Shown: piece by piece, positions 1-7,315 of the stretch
Layout: the number at the start of each line of letters is the position of its first letter
Numbering within the stretch: the first letter of the stretch is position 1
Made by a program: the position numbers and the translations under genes
Notes under the pieces: model-generated
What the model was told of the DNA's origin: nothing
Seen by the model: only the letters and a program-made list of their open reading frames with translations
Databases searched by the model: none
NCBI RefSeq assembly: GCF_035695185.1
Contig: NZ_DASSES010000012.1
Location: 1-10,903, forward strand
DNA from: Frateuria_A sp035695185
GTDB lineage: Bacteria; Pseudomonadota; Gammaproteobacteria; Xanthomonadales; Rhodanobacteraceae
Length of the DNA stretch: 10,903 nucleotides
Reading direction: 5' to 3'

Positions 1-897
1 CCGCGTGGCGATCGGCTTCTCGTGCAGCCGCTCGTATTCGCGCAGGGCCAGGCGCAGGTCGTCGATCAGCTCGGCGCCGCGCTGGTAGCGGTCCTGCGGT
101 GCGGGAGCGAGCAGGGTCTGCACGATGTCGAGCAGGATCGAGGGCGTGAACGGGTCGCGCGGCTGCAGCGTGGGCTGCGGCAGGCGCTGGCGCTCGGCCA
201 GCAGTCGCCGGACGTCCCCGGTCTCTTCCCACGGCAGCTTGCCGCAGAGCAGCCAGAACAGCACCACGCCGAGCGAGAACAGGTCGCTTCGCGCGTCGGT
301 GCGCTCGCCGCGCAGGTGCTCCGGCGCCATGTAGGCCGGCGTGCCGCCGATCTCGCGGCGCGGTGCGCCGGCGTTGCGCAGGTCGCGCCGCTCGGCGATG
401 CCGAAATCGCTCACCTTGGCGTGCTGCCAGCCGTCGGAGAGCATGATGTTTTCCGGCTTGATGTCCTGGTGGATCACGCCTTGCGCATGCGCGTAATCAA
501 GTGCGCCGGCGATCTGCTCGACCAGGCCGAGGATCACCGGCAACGCAGGGAAGCCCTCGCGCGCCACACGGCTGGCAAGGGTGTCGCCGGAAAGCCGCTC
601 CATTGCGATGTACGGGCGGCCGTCCTCCATCTCGCCCACGTCGAACAGGGTGACGATGTGCGGATGGGTCAGGTGGCCGACCGCGCGTGCTTCGGTGAGA
701 AAGCGCGCGCGGTAGGCCGGATCGGCCGCCACCGCGCTGCGCAGGCACTTGATCGCCACCCGGCGCTCGATCTCCGGGTCGAAGCCGGCGTAGACCTCTG
801 CCATGGCGCCGGCGCCAAGCACGCCCTCGATGCGATAGCGTCCCACCGCCGGTGGGACCGCCCGCTCCTCGGCGACTGGGGTCAGACCAGCCACCAC
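1..897 (-). CDS. Ser/Thr protein kinase (Hanks type), 3' end cut by window
   Basis: A eukaryotic-like Ser/Thr kinase domain fills almost all 299 visible residues and the frame is open to base 1, so the C-terminus is missing. Visible motifs: glycine loop G28-A-G30-A-M-A33-E-V35 (third Gly replaced by Ala), VAIK lysine K50, probable C-helix E69, catalytic loop H143-Q144-D145 with K147 and N150, DFG 164-166, APE 191-193 and the D205 of the DLFSLG segment. The HQD replaces the usual HRD, so this is a non-RD kinase. The GTG at 895-897 was chosen because it has GGGAG about 7 bases upstream; GTG 892-894 is the alternative. It overlaps the end of the upstream FHA gene by 16 bases, implying translational coupling. 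Many such kinases carry a membrane segment and a sensor domain after residue 300, which cannot be seen here. Substrate unknown; the FHA partner is an obvious candidate. Family assignment is very secure. Confidence 0.95.
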   Translation of the reverse strand, partial: MVAGLTPVAEERAVPPAVGRYRIEGVLGAGAMAEVYAGFDPEIERRVAIKCLRSAVAADPAYRARFLTEARAVGHLTHPHIVTLFDVGEMEDGRPYIAMERLSGDTLASRVAREGFPALPVILGLVEQIAGALDYAHAQGVIHQDIKPENIMLSDGWQHAKVSDFGIAERRDLRNAGAPRREIGGTPAYMAPEHLRGERTDARSDLFSLGVVLFWLLCGKLPWEETGDVRRLLAERQRLPQPTLQPRDPFTPSILLDIVQTLLAPAPQDRYQRGAELIDDLRLALREYERLHEKPIATR

Positions 898-1406
898 GCC
901 GCCACTCCCATCGCCACCAGTGCCGCGGCACCGAGCGCCAGCCAGCCCTGCCGCGAACCGGCCGTGCCGTCGCGTTCGCGGGTCAGGAAGGTGAATTCCA
1001 CCTGCCCGAAACGGACGCGATCACCATGGCGAAGGGCAGCTTCGTGGATGCGCTTGCCGTTTACGAAGGTGCCGTTGGTCGACAGCGTGTTCATCACGAC
1101 ATAGTGGTTCTGCTGGTTCATGATCCAGGCATGCGAGGCCGACACGCTGAGGTCGTCCAGCACGATGTCGTTGTTGCCACGCCGGCCGATCGTCTGCCGC
1201 CCGGCGCGCAGGGAGATGCGCTGGCCCTGGAACGCCCCGGTGGCGCCCTCCAGCACGGGCGCGGCGGCGCTGGCCCGACCGAGCAGGACGGGGGCCGCTT
1301 CGCGCGCGACCTGGCGCAATTCCTCGGCGGAGAACAGCCGGGTTCCCTGCGGTCCGGACGATCGCTTGGAGCGGGAAAGAACGGGAGTCGGGCCAGGGCT
1401 GTCCAT
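882..1406 (-). CDS. FHA-domain protein with C-terminal membrane anchor
   Basis: This 174-residue protein should bind phosphothreonine peptides through an FHA domain at roughly residues 50-142. Key positions: G74-R75, S89 and H92 of the SxxH motif, N111-G112 followed by TFVNG, and G128-D129. Residues 155-174 are a hydrophobic run ending exactly at the C-terminus, which looks like a single tail anchor placing the FHA domain in the cytoplasm at the inner membrane. Residues 1-50 contain a Ser/Pro/Arg-rich stretch and a short amphipathic segment and match no domain I know. The ATG at 1404-1406 has GAGG 7 bases upstream (1414-1417). It overlaps the kinase gene downstream, so the two are co-transcribed. 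Inference: the FHA domain reads phosphorylation made by that kinase, as in other bacterial FHA/kinase pairs. The domain call is firm; the pathway is unknown. Confidence 0.93.
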   Translation of the reverse strand: MDSPGPTPVLSRSKRSSGPQGTRLFSAEELRQVAREAAPVLLGRASAAAPVLEGATGAFQGQRISLRAGRQTIGRRGNNDIVLDDLSVSASHAWIMNQQNHYVVMNTLSTNGTFVNGKRIHEAALRHGDRVRFGQVEFTFLTRERDGTAGSRQGWLALGAAALVAMGVAAWWLV

Positions 1407-1433
1407 CGATATGCCTCGGTGGGATATCCACGC

Positions 1434-1439
1434 ACTATA
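1434..1439 (-). promoter_or_regulatory. Probable -10 element of the FHA-kinase operon
   Basis: On the minus strand this reads TATAGT, matching 5 of 6 bases of the sigma-70 -10 consensus. It would start transcription about 20 bases before the FHA ATG, leaving just enough room for the GAGG ribosome site at 1414-1417. No good -35 is seen at 16-18 bases (a TTGATG lies only 13 bases away), so an activator may be needed or the call may be wrong. Confidence 0.45.
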
Positions 1440-1458
1440 ACCAAGCGTCTGTCATCAA

Positions 1459-1481
1459 GGCATGGGGACGCCCGCCATGCC
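1459..1481. repeat. Inverted repeat, 7-bp arms
   Basis: GGCATGG at 1459-1465 is a perfect inverted complement of CCATGCC at 1475-1481, with 9 bases between. It lies 20 bases upstream of the FHA -10 element, the position of a regulator site overlapping the -35 region. There is no T-run, so it is not a terminator. It could be an operator or chance. Confidence 0.3.
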
Positions 1482-1500
1482 ACGCCACACCCCCGGAGCG

Positions 1501-1520
1501 CGACCGTGTTCACATGGTCG
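1501..1520. repeat. Near-perfect 20-bp dyad, possible operator
   Basis: CGACCGTG, a TTCA spacer, and CATGGTCG form 8-base arms with a single mismatch (G-T wobble as RNA). The length and symmetry fit a dimeric regulator binding site. It sits about 60 bases upstream of the FHA -10 and about 320 bases upstream of the histidine kinase start. No regulator gene is nearby to pair with it. Confidence 0.3.
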
Positions 1521-1739
1521 GCGCGAACCGATGCACTCTTCAGGACACTTGCCCTGTCGCGGCGATCCTCCGGCTCCCGGGATCGACCGCGAGGCGCGCC
1601 GCGGAGGACGCCAGCACACCCGTCAACGGCGCGTGAAATCAGTGAGGGCGGATTTGAGGCACTATAGGCGTCTTCAGAGCGTCGTCGTGCCCGCTCGCGA
1701 CCGTGACGGCGGATCATTTGACGTGGGCGGCTGCCAGCA

Positions 1740-1841
1740 ATGCTTTCATACCGATCCATGCGTTTTCCGCCTGCCGGACCACGGGCTTCCGGCATGACGG
1801 CGGCCGCGTGCCGCACGCACCCGGAGGCGGTTGCGGAGTGA
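1740..1841 (+). other. Small ORF overlapping the histidine kinase start (doubtful)
   Basis: A 33-codon ATG frame (with a second in-frame ATG at 1794 giving 15 codons) ends in a TGA at 1839-1841 that overlaps the GTG of the histidine kinase as GTGA, the classic four-base coupling overlap. No ribosome site precedes either ATG and the peptide matches no family I know. It could be a translated leader that couples into the kinase, but a frame this short in GC-rich DNA may be chance. Confidence 0.15.
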
Positions 1842-2599
1842 GCTCTGCCGACGACGACCAGGCATCGGTGATCGACGAACTGCGCAAGGCGATCGCCGTG
1901 CGCGACGATTTCATCGCCATTGCGGCCCATGAGCTGCGCAATCCCATGACGCCGATCGCCGGCCAGGTGGAACTGCTGGTCTCGCGCGCCCGGCGCGAAC
2001 AGGCATCGCCGGCGCTGGTCGCAGGCCTGGAGCGCTTGGAGCAGGCGATCGACCACTACCTGCGGCGCGCAAGCGTACTGCTCGAGGTCTCCCGGTTGAA
2101 CGCGGGGCAGGTACGCCTGGAGCCCTCGACGTTCGACATGGCCGAGCTGGTTGCGCTCACCACACGCAACTACCTGGTGCTGGCCGATCGCGCGGGATCC
2201 GCGCTGCAATGCCATGTCGAGCCGTCGGTGGTAGGCACGTGGGACCGGCTGTCCAGCGAACAGGTACTGGACAACCTGCTGTCCAACGCGATCCGCTATG
2301 GCGCCGGCAAGCCGATCCAGGTCGAACTCTCGCAGGTTCCCGACGGCATCGTGCTGAAGGTGCGCGACGAAGGCATCGGCATTCCCGTGGCCGCCCAGGC
2401 GCGCATCTTCGACCGGTTCGAGCGCGCCGGCCGGGAACGCACCAGCGGTGGCTTCGGCGTGGGCCTCTGGCTGGTGCGCCAGCTGGTCGAGGCGCAGGGC
2501 GGGAAGATCCAGGTCAGGAGCAGGCCCTCCGAGGGCGCCACGTTCATCGTGCGACTGCCCCGGGACATCACCAGACAACCATCGGCGGAACACCCGTAG
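1838..2599 (+). CDS. Soluble sensorless histidine kinase
   Basis: From GTG 1838 this gives 253 residues holding only a transmitter: a short acidic and helical N-terminus, a HisKA dimerisation domain with phospho-acceptor H31 in HELRNP, and a HATPase domain. ATPase motifs: N box with N150, G1 D177-E-G-I-G181, the FDRFERA F-box, and G2 G205-F-G-V-G209. There is no membrane segment, PAS, GAF or HAMP domain, so input must come from a partner protein. The GTG was chosen because GGAGG lies 10 bases upstream (1823-1827) and homology begins soon after; the frame stays open to an ATG at 1703, but that extension looks non-coding. Its stop overlaps the KaiC-like start by one base. By analogy with SasA, it is likely to be controlled by the ATPase and to phosphorylate the response regulator two genes on. 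No KaiB-like sensor domain, as SasA has, is present. Confidence 0.93.
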   Translation: MSSADDDQASVIDELRKAIAVRDDFIAIAAHELRNPMTPIAGQVELLVSRARREQASPALVAGLERLEQAIDHYLRRASVLLEVSRLNAGQVRLEPSTFDMAELVALTTRNYLVLADRAGSALQCHVEPSVVGTWDRLSSEQVLDNLLSNAIRYGAGKPIQVELSQVPDGIVLKVRDEGIGIPVAAQARIFDRFERAGRERTSGGFGVGLWLVRQLVEAQGGKIQVRSRPSEGATFIVRLPRDITRQPSAEHP

Positions 2600-4104
2600 T
2601 GAGCACAGCAGATCCGACCTTGCAGCGCATTTCCACCGGCGTCCCCGGGCTGGACCAGATCCTTGACGGAGGCCTGTTCGGGGGCGCCGTCTACATCGTG
2701 CGAGGCTCTCCCGGCGCAGGCAAGACGATTCTGGCCAACCAGGTCTGTTTCCACCACGTCGGCCATGGTGGTCGCGCCCTGTTCGTCACGCTGCTGGCCG
2801 AAAGCCACGCGCGGATGCTGCAGCACATGGCCGGCATGAGCTTCTACAACGCCGAGGCCATTCCCGGTTCGCTGTACTACGTCAGCGCGTTCCGCACGCT
2901 GGAGGACGAAGGCCTCAAGGGCCTCATGGATCTGCTGCGGCGGGAGATCCGCTCCCATCGCGCCAGCCTGCTGGTCCTGGATGGCCTGCTGGCCGTGGAG
3001 GAGACGAGCGCGTCCGACCGCGAATTCCGCAAGTTCATCCACGAGTTGCAGGCGCACGCCGCCCTGGCCGACTGCACCGTCCTGCTGCTGACCAACGGCA
3101 GCCGGTCCGAATACCACCCGGAGCACACGATGGTCGACGGGCTGATCACGCTCGACGACGTGGCTTACGGAAAGCGGCGCCAGCGCGAGCTCGAAATCAA
3201 GAAGTTCCGCGGCTCGGCATCGTTGCGGGGTCGCCACCCGTTCCGCATCGGCACCGCGGGCATCGTGTTGTTCCCGCGGGTCGAGGCCTTCCTTCCCAGT
3301 GCCACGGCTCGGGCACCGGCTGCGCGGGTTTCCACCGGCGTACCCGACCTGGACGCCATGATGGCCGGCGGCCCGTTGCGCGCCACCTCCACCCTGCTGC
3401 TGGGCGCGAGCGGCGCGGGCAAGACCACGCTGGGCACCTCGTTCCTGAGCTGCTGCAGCGCCGAAGAGCCGGGCCTGCATTTCGGCTTCTTCGAGACGCC
3501 CGAGCGGCTGGTGGCGAATGCGGCGGCCATCGGCGTGGAACTCCAGCAATCGATCGATGCGGGGCACCTGCATATCGTGTGGCGGCCGCCGACCGAACAG
3601 ATCCTCGACGACCTTGGCAACGCCTTGCTGGACGCCGTCAGGCGGCACGGGGTCAAGCGGCTGTTCATCGACAGCCTCGGCGGTTTCATATCGGCCGCGG
3701 ACGCCCGCGACCGGCTTCCGGCGTTCTTCGCGGCCCTGACGGACGAACTGCGCGTCCTGGGCGTGACCACCCTGCTCGCGGTCGAAACACCGAATCTGGT
3801 CAGTCCGGAGGTCCACATGCCTATCGCCGGCGTTTCCGCGCTGGCCGAAAACATGGTCCTCCTGCGTTTCGCCGAATACGGTGCACGCCTGTATCGACTG
3901 ATTTCGGTCCTCAAGGTGCGTGGGGGCGGCTTCGACCCCCGGCTGCGCGAGTTCGAGATCAGCGCTGCGGGAGTGAAGCTGCAGGCCGGGTTCAAGGGTG
4001 CCGAGGACATGCTTTTCGGATACGGAAGGCCTGCTCCGGAGGCGCCACAAGACGATCGGTCGGCCACCGCCCGACATGACGTCTTGCCGCCGGAGCGGGG
4101 CTGA
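2599..4104 (+). CDS. KaiC-like double-domain RecA-fold ATPase
   Basis: This 501-residue protein has two tandem KaiC/RAD55-type domains, close to the 519 residues of Synechococcus KaiC. Domain 1 (about 8-240): Walker A G36-SPGAG-K42-T43, Walker B ending at D128. Domain 2 (about 245-475): Walker A G269-ASGAG-KT276, Walker B LFID358. The K-x-R-G segments after each core (KKFRG, LKVRG) and REFEIS near the end match KaiC. KaiC has paired catalytic Glu after the FVT/FAY strand; here I read A67-E68 and F298-E299, so the first Glu of each pair seems lost. Ser413 lines up by eye with KaiC Ser431, and Ala414 with Thr432. The GTG overlaps the histidine kinase stop by one base (TAGTG), with GCGGAA as a weak ribosome site. 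The longer open frame upstream lies inside the kinase gene and is not used. Probable role: hexameric ATP-driven switch for the flanking two-component proteins. A true clock role is not shown, as kaiA and kaiB are absent here. Confidence 0.92.
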   Translation: MSTADPTLQRISTGVPGLDQILDGGLFGGAVYIVRGSPGAGKTILANQVCFHHVGHGGRALFVTLLAESHARMLQHMAGMSFYNAEAIPGSLYYVSAFRTLEDEGLKGLMDLLRREIRSHRASLLVLDGLLAVEETSASDREFRKFIHELQAHAALADCTVLLLTNGSRSEYHPEHTMVDGLITLDDVAYGKRRQRELEIKKFRGSASLRGRHPFRIGTAGIVLFPRVEAFLPSATARAPAARVSTGVPDLDAMMAGGPLRATSTLLLGASGAGKTTLGTSFLSCCSAEEPGLHFGFFETPERLVANAAAIGVELQQSIDAGHLHIVWRPPTEQILDDLGNALLDAVRRHGVKRLFIDSLGGFISAADARDRLPAFFAALTDELRVLGVTTLLAVETPNLVSPEVHMPIAGVSALAENMVLLRFAEYGARLYRLISVLKVRGGGFDPRLREFEISAAGVKLQAGFKGAEDMLFGYGRPAPEAPQDDRSATARHDVLPPERG

Positions 4105-4109
4105 GCTCC

Positions 4110-4501
<392 letters not shown>

Positions 4502-4505
<4 letters not shown>

Positions 4506-6316
4506 TCCGTCGCGTTGATCACCGCCAGGAAGTCCTGTCCGTAGCGCTTGAGCTTGGCCTCGCCCACGCCGCTGACTTCCGCCAGTTCGTCCTCGTTGGC
4601 CGGCATGGCCCGCAGCATCGCCAGCAGCGTGGCGTCATGGAAGACCACGTAGGGTGGCACGCCCTGCTGCTTGGCCAGCCGCGTGCGCAGGGCGCGCAGG
4701 GCATCCCACATGGGTTGCTCGTAAGCCTCGATGCCAAGGCTGGTCCCCGTCACCAGCTGGCTGTCGCGGCGACGGCGGGCACTGCGCACCGGGCGTGCAT
4801 CCTCGCGCAGGGATACGGGCTGGCCACCCGTCAGCACCGCACGGCTGGCAGGCGTCAGGCGCAGTGTTCCGTAGCCTTCGGCGTCGGCCTCCAGCAGGCC
4901 GGCGGCGAGCAACTGGCGAAACACCGAACGCCAGCCCTTCTCGTCCATGTCGGCGCCGATGCCGAACGTGGTGAGGCGATCATGGCCCAGCTGGCGCATC
5001 CGTTCGCCCTCGATGCCGCGCAGGATGTCGATCACGTGTCCGGCGCCGAAACGCTGGCCGCTGCGGTAGACCGCCGACAATGCCTTCTGCGCGGGGATCG
5101 TCGCGTCCCAGGTCCTTGGTGGTTCCAGGCAGTTGTCGCAGTTGCCGCAGGGGCCCTGGTAGTCCTCGCCGAAGGCGCCCAGCAGCAGCGCGCGCCGGCA
5201 GCGGGTCGCCTCGGCGAAGGCGAGCAGGCCTTCGAGCTTCTGCCGCTCGATGCGCTTGCGCTCGTCGGCCGAGTCGGACTGGGCGATCATCTGGCTCATC
5301 GTCACCACGTCGGACAGGCCGTAGATCATCCATGCCTCGGCCGGCAGGCCGTCGCGGCCGGCGCGGCCGGTCTCCTGGTAATAGCCCTCCATCGAACGCG
5401 GCAGGTCCAGGTGCGCGACGAAGCGCACGTCGGGTTTGTCGATGCCCATGCCGAACGCGACCGTGGCGACCATCACCACGCCGTCCTCGCGCAGGAAGCG
5501 CTGCTGGTTCGCCGCCCGCGTGCGGGCATCCAGCCCGGCGTGGTACGGCAGCGCCTCGATGCCCGCCTCGGCGAGCCAGGCGGCGGTGTCGTCGACCTTC
5601 CGGCGACTCATCGTGTAGACGATGCCGGCCTCGCCGCGGTGGCCGTCGAGGAATTGCATCAGCTGCGTGCGCGGATTGTGCTTGAGCGCTACGCGATAAC
5701 GGATGTTCGGGCGGTCGAAACTCGAGACGAACTGGTGAGCCCGGCCGAGCCCGAGCCGCTCGACGATCTCCTCGCGCGTGCGCGGGTCCGCGGTGGCGGT
5801 GAGCGCGATCCGGGGGATCTGCGGGAAGCGCTCGGCCAGTACCGCCAGCTCGCGGTACTCGGGCCGGAAATCATGGCCCCACTGCGAGACGCAGTGGGCC
5901 TCGTCGATCGCGAAGAGCGCCACGTCGACCTGCTCCAGCAGGCCGAGGAAGCGCGGCGTGAGCAAGCGCTCAGGAGCCACGTAGAGCAGCTTCAGGCCGC
6001 CGGCGAGCAGGCGGCGCTCGACCTCGCGCTGGTCCCCGGCCTCCAGGCTGGAGTTGAGGTAGGCGGCGGCGACGCCCGCCTCGCGCAGGGCGTCGACCTG
6101 GTCCTGCATCAACGCGATCAGCGGCGAGACGACGATCGCCGTACCCGGGCGCAGCAATGCGGGAATCTGGTAGCACAGCGATTTGCCGCCGCCGGTGGGC
6201 ATCAGCACCAGCGCGTCGCCGCCCTCGGCCACCGCGTGCACGATGGCTTGTTGCTGGCCGCGGAAGCTGGCGTAACCGAAGACGCTATGGAGGAGATCGA
6301 GGGCGCGGGAGGACAT
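4502..6316 (-). CDS. recQ: ATP-dependent DNA helicase RecQ
   Basis: This 3'-5' DNA helicase of recombination and replication-fork repair has 604 residues (E. coli RecQ has 609). Domain order: motif 0 F18-R-G-Q-Q, Walker A around K45 in PTGGGKS, D138-E-A-H141 followed by CVSQWGHDFRPEY, helicase C lobe with QETGRAGRDG, zinc site C373/C390/C393/C396 (same 17-3-3 spacing as E. coli), RQC winged helix at roughly 410-490, and an HRDC domain from about 528 to the end. All catalytic motifs are intact. The ATG at 6314-6316 was chosen because the RecQ fold starts almost at once; an in-frame ATG at 6325 would add three residues, and neither has a strong ribosome site. The open frame further upstream is not RecQ. 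It lies downstream of the alkyltransferase-like gene on the same strand with about 146 bases between. It is convergent with the response regulator, with overlapping stops. Confidence 0.98.
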
Positions 6317-6462
6317 CGCGTGCATGCTACCAAAGCGGCATCGCATGGCCGTCGGCGACGTGCGCCTGAAGCGGTAGGCAAAGCCGGAGCGGGCCGTAGG
6401 ACGCGTTCGGCGCAGGGTGGCCCGGCCCCGCCGGCGCCAACGATCGGCAAGTTCAGGCCGAG

Positions 6463-6801
6463 CTACGGCGACAGGCCCCACAGCGCGCGATCGAGATCCG
6501 CATCCAGCCCGAAGCGCGAGAGCGGCACGCGGCCATTGACCACCTCGATGCCCTCCGCGCGCAGCAGCCGACACTGTTCGCGAAAGCCGCGACTGCCCGG
6601 CGGCAACGCGATGTGGCCGCTCGCCCGCAAGACGCGGAACCAGGGCAACTGCATGCCCTCCGGCGTCTCGCCCAGCAGCTTGCCGACCAGCCGCGCGCGA
6701 CCCGGCAGGCCGGCGCGCGTGGCAATCGCGCCATAGCTGGCGACACGGCCGCGCGGAATCGCGGCGATGGCGGCATAGACGCGGGCGTGGCTTTCCTGCA
6801 T
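6463..6801 (-). CDS. Alkyltransferase-like (ATL) DNA lesion-binding protein
   Basis: The 112-residue protein is the DNA-binding domain of the MGMT/Ogt family. The methyl-accepting PCHRV is replaced by P53-W54-F55-R56-V57, so it cannot remove alkyl groups. By analogy with S. pombe Atl1 and E. coli YbaZ (eAtl), it should bind O6-alkylguanine by base flipping and pass the lesion to nucleotide excision repair. Y23 and R37 keep the 14-residue spacing of the nucleotide-rotating Tyr and the Arg finger of Atl1 (Tyr25 and Arg39). The usual ATL motif is PWHRV; Phe in place of His is unusual. It starts at ATG 6799-6801 with no strong ribosome site. It is divergent from the small unknown gene at 6866, and recQ follows on the same strand, so a repair operon is possible. 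The family call is firm; the biochemical role is inferred. Confidence 0.93.
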   Translation of the reverse strand: MQESHARVYAAIAAIPRGRVASYGAIATRAGLPGRARLVGKLLGETPEGMQLPWFRVLRASGHIALPPGSRGFREQCRLLRAEGIEVVNGRVPLSRFGLDADLDRALWGLSP

Positions 6802-6811
6802 GGACCATCAC

Positions 6812-6840
6812 TTGGGCGCAATGGGGCGGCAGGTTACCAT
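6812..6840 (+). promoter_or_regulatory. Candidate sigma-70 promoter for the 134-residue protein
   Basis: TTGGGC (6812-6817), a 17-base spacer and TACCAT (6835-6840) match the -35 and -10 consensus at 3 and 4 of 6 positions. Transcription would begin near 6847, just before an AAGGAG ribosome site at 6853-6858. The spacing is ideal but the matches are modest. Confidence 0.35.
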
Positions 6841-6865
6841 CGCGGCCGCCTCAAGGAGTCCGTCA

Positions 6866-7270
6866 ATGCGCCATTTCGAAGCCGTACGTTCCCATGTCGG
6901 TAGCCAGTACACGCTACGGCAGAACGACCCGTACCTGATCAGCTTCGATCTGTCCCTGCCGCTCGGCCGCCACCAGGGCATCTACCTGGCGGAACTGGAG
7001 GACGAGGGCGGCCGCCGCTACCTGCGCCTTTCCACGCCGATCGGCCCGCTGGCCGGTACCGACCCGCGCCGCTGCCTGCGCTTCAACTGGGAACAGCGCA
7101 CCGGCTTCCTCGCGGTCGCCGACCTGGACGGCTCGCCGTACCTGCACCTGTGCGAAAACCGCCCGTACGAGTTCCTCGATGGCAGCGAGCTGGAACGGCT
7201 GATCGGCGAACTCGGCCTGCTCGGCGACCAGCTCGAGCAGATCATCGCCAGCGGGGGCGACAGTTTCTGA
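6866..7270 (+). CDS. Small protein of unknown function (possible YbjN/CesT-like fold)
   Basis: The 134-residue protein begins at ATG 6866 with a textbook AAGGAG 7 bases upstream (6853-6858), which decides the start over an open frame reaching back to 6800. I do not recognise a named family. The predicted order is an N-terminal helix, strands near FDLSLPL, GIYLAELE and RYLRLSTPIG, a short helical stretch around DPRRCLRFNW, strands near GFLAVADLDG and PYLHLCENR, and a C-terminal amphipathic helix (roughly 105-128, ELERLIGELGLLGDQLEQII). This alpha-beta3-alpha-beta2-alpha order resembles the YbjN and type III secretion chaperone (CesT) fold, a small dimeric chaperone-like domain, but this is only pattern matching. 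There is no signal peptide or membrane segment, so it should be cytoplasmic. It is a lone gene, divergent from the ATL gene and convergent with pit. It is clearly a real gene by start signals and codon use. Confidence 0.85.
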   Translation: MRHFEAVRSHVGSQYTLRQNDPYLISFDLSLPLGRHQGIYLAELEDEGGRRYLRLSTPIGPLAGTDPRRCLRFNWEQRTGFLAVADLDGSPYLHLCENRPYEFLDGSELERLIGELGLLGDQLEQIIASGGDSF

Positions 7271-7276
7271 TCCTGA

Positions 7277-7308
7277 CGTGCCTGCCGCGATGCTGCGGCG
7301 GCAGCACG
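7277..7308. terminator. Hairpin between convergent genes, possible bidirectional terminator
   Basis: CGTGC (7277-7281) pairs with GCACG (7304-7308) and TGCCGC (7283-7288) with GCGGCA (7298-7303), with C7282 bulged and a 9-base loop. It fills most of the 45-base gap between two converging stop codons, which suits a shared terminator. Neither side carries a T-run, so it would be a weak or Rho-assisted terminator. Confidence 0.4.
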
Positions 7309-7315
7309 GGACGTC

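Larger units (their letters stand above)
1407..1837. other. 431-base divergent intergenic region
   Basis: This separates the minus-strand FHA-kinase operon from the plus-strand histidine kinase-KaiC-response regulator operon. It holds the FHA -10 element, two inverted repeats (1459-1481 and 1501-1520), a weak plus-strand -10-like TATAGG at 1663-1668 and a TTGACG at 1718-1723 without a convincing -10. A reading frame at 1462-1797 (111 codons) has no ribosome site, has an Arg/Pro/Cys/His-rich composition and resembles nothing I recognise, so I do not call it. The plus-strand promoter cannot be placed with confidence. Confidence 0.6.

Noticed and set aside
22..1104. Long plus-strand frame of 360 codons opposite the kinase and FHA genes
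   Set aside because: It is an antisense shadow of two well-supported genes in GC-rich DNA, with no recognisable domain or ribosome site.
1718..1746. TTGACG as the -35 of the histidine kinase operon promoter
   Set aside because: At 16-18 bases spacing the -10 would be TGCTTT or similar, a poor match.
1462..1797. 111-codon plus-strand frame in the divergent intergenic region
   Set aside because: There is no ribosome site, the composition is rich in Arg, Pro, His and Cys, and I recognise no domain. It also covers the inverted repeats.
1703..1837. Longer histidine kinase beginning at ATG 1703
   Set aside because: The extra 45 residues look non-coding, with no ribosome site, whereas GTG 1838 has GGAGG upstream and couples directly to the HisKA region.
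2296..4077. Minus-strand frame of 593 codons opposite the KaiC-like gene
   Set aside because: The plus strand holds an intact two-domain ATPase; the antisense product is Arg/Gln/His-rich and matches nothing.
4637..6736. Plus-strand frame of 699 codons opposite recQ
   Set aside because: RecQ has every expected motif on the other strand; the antisense frame reflects codon bias only.
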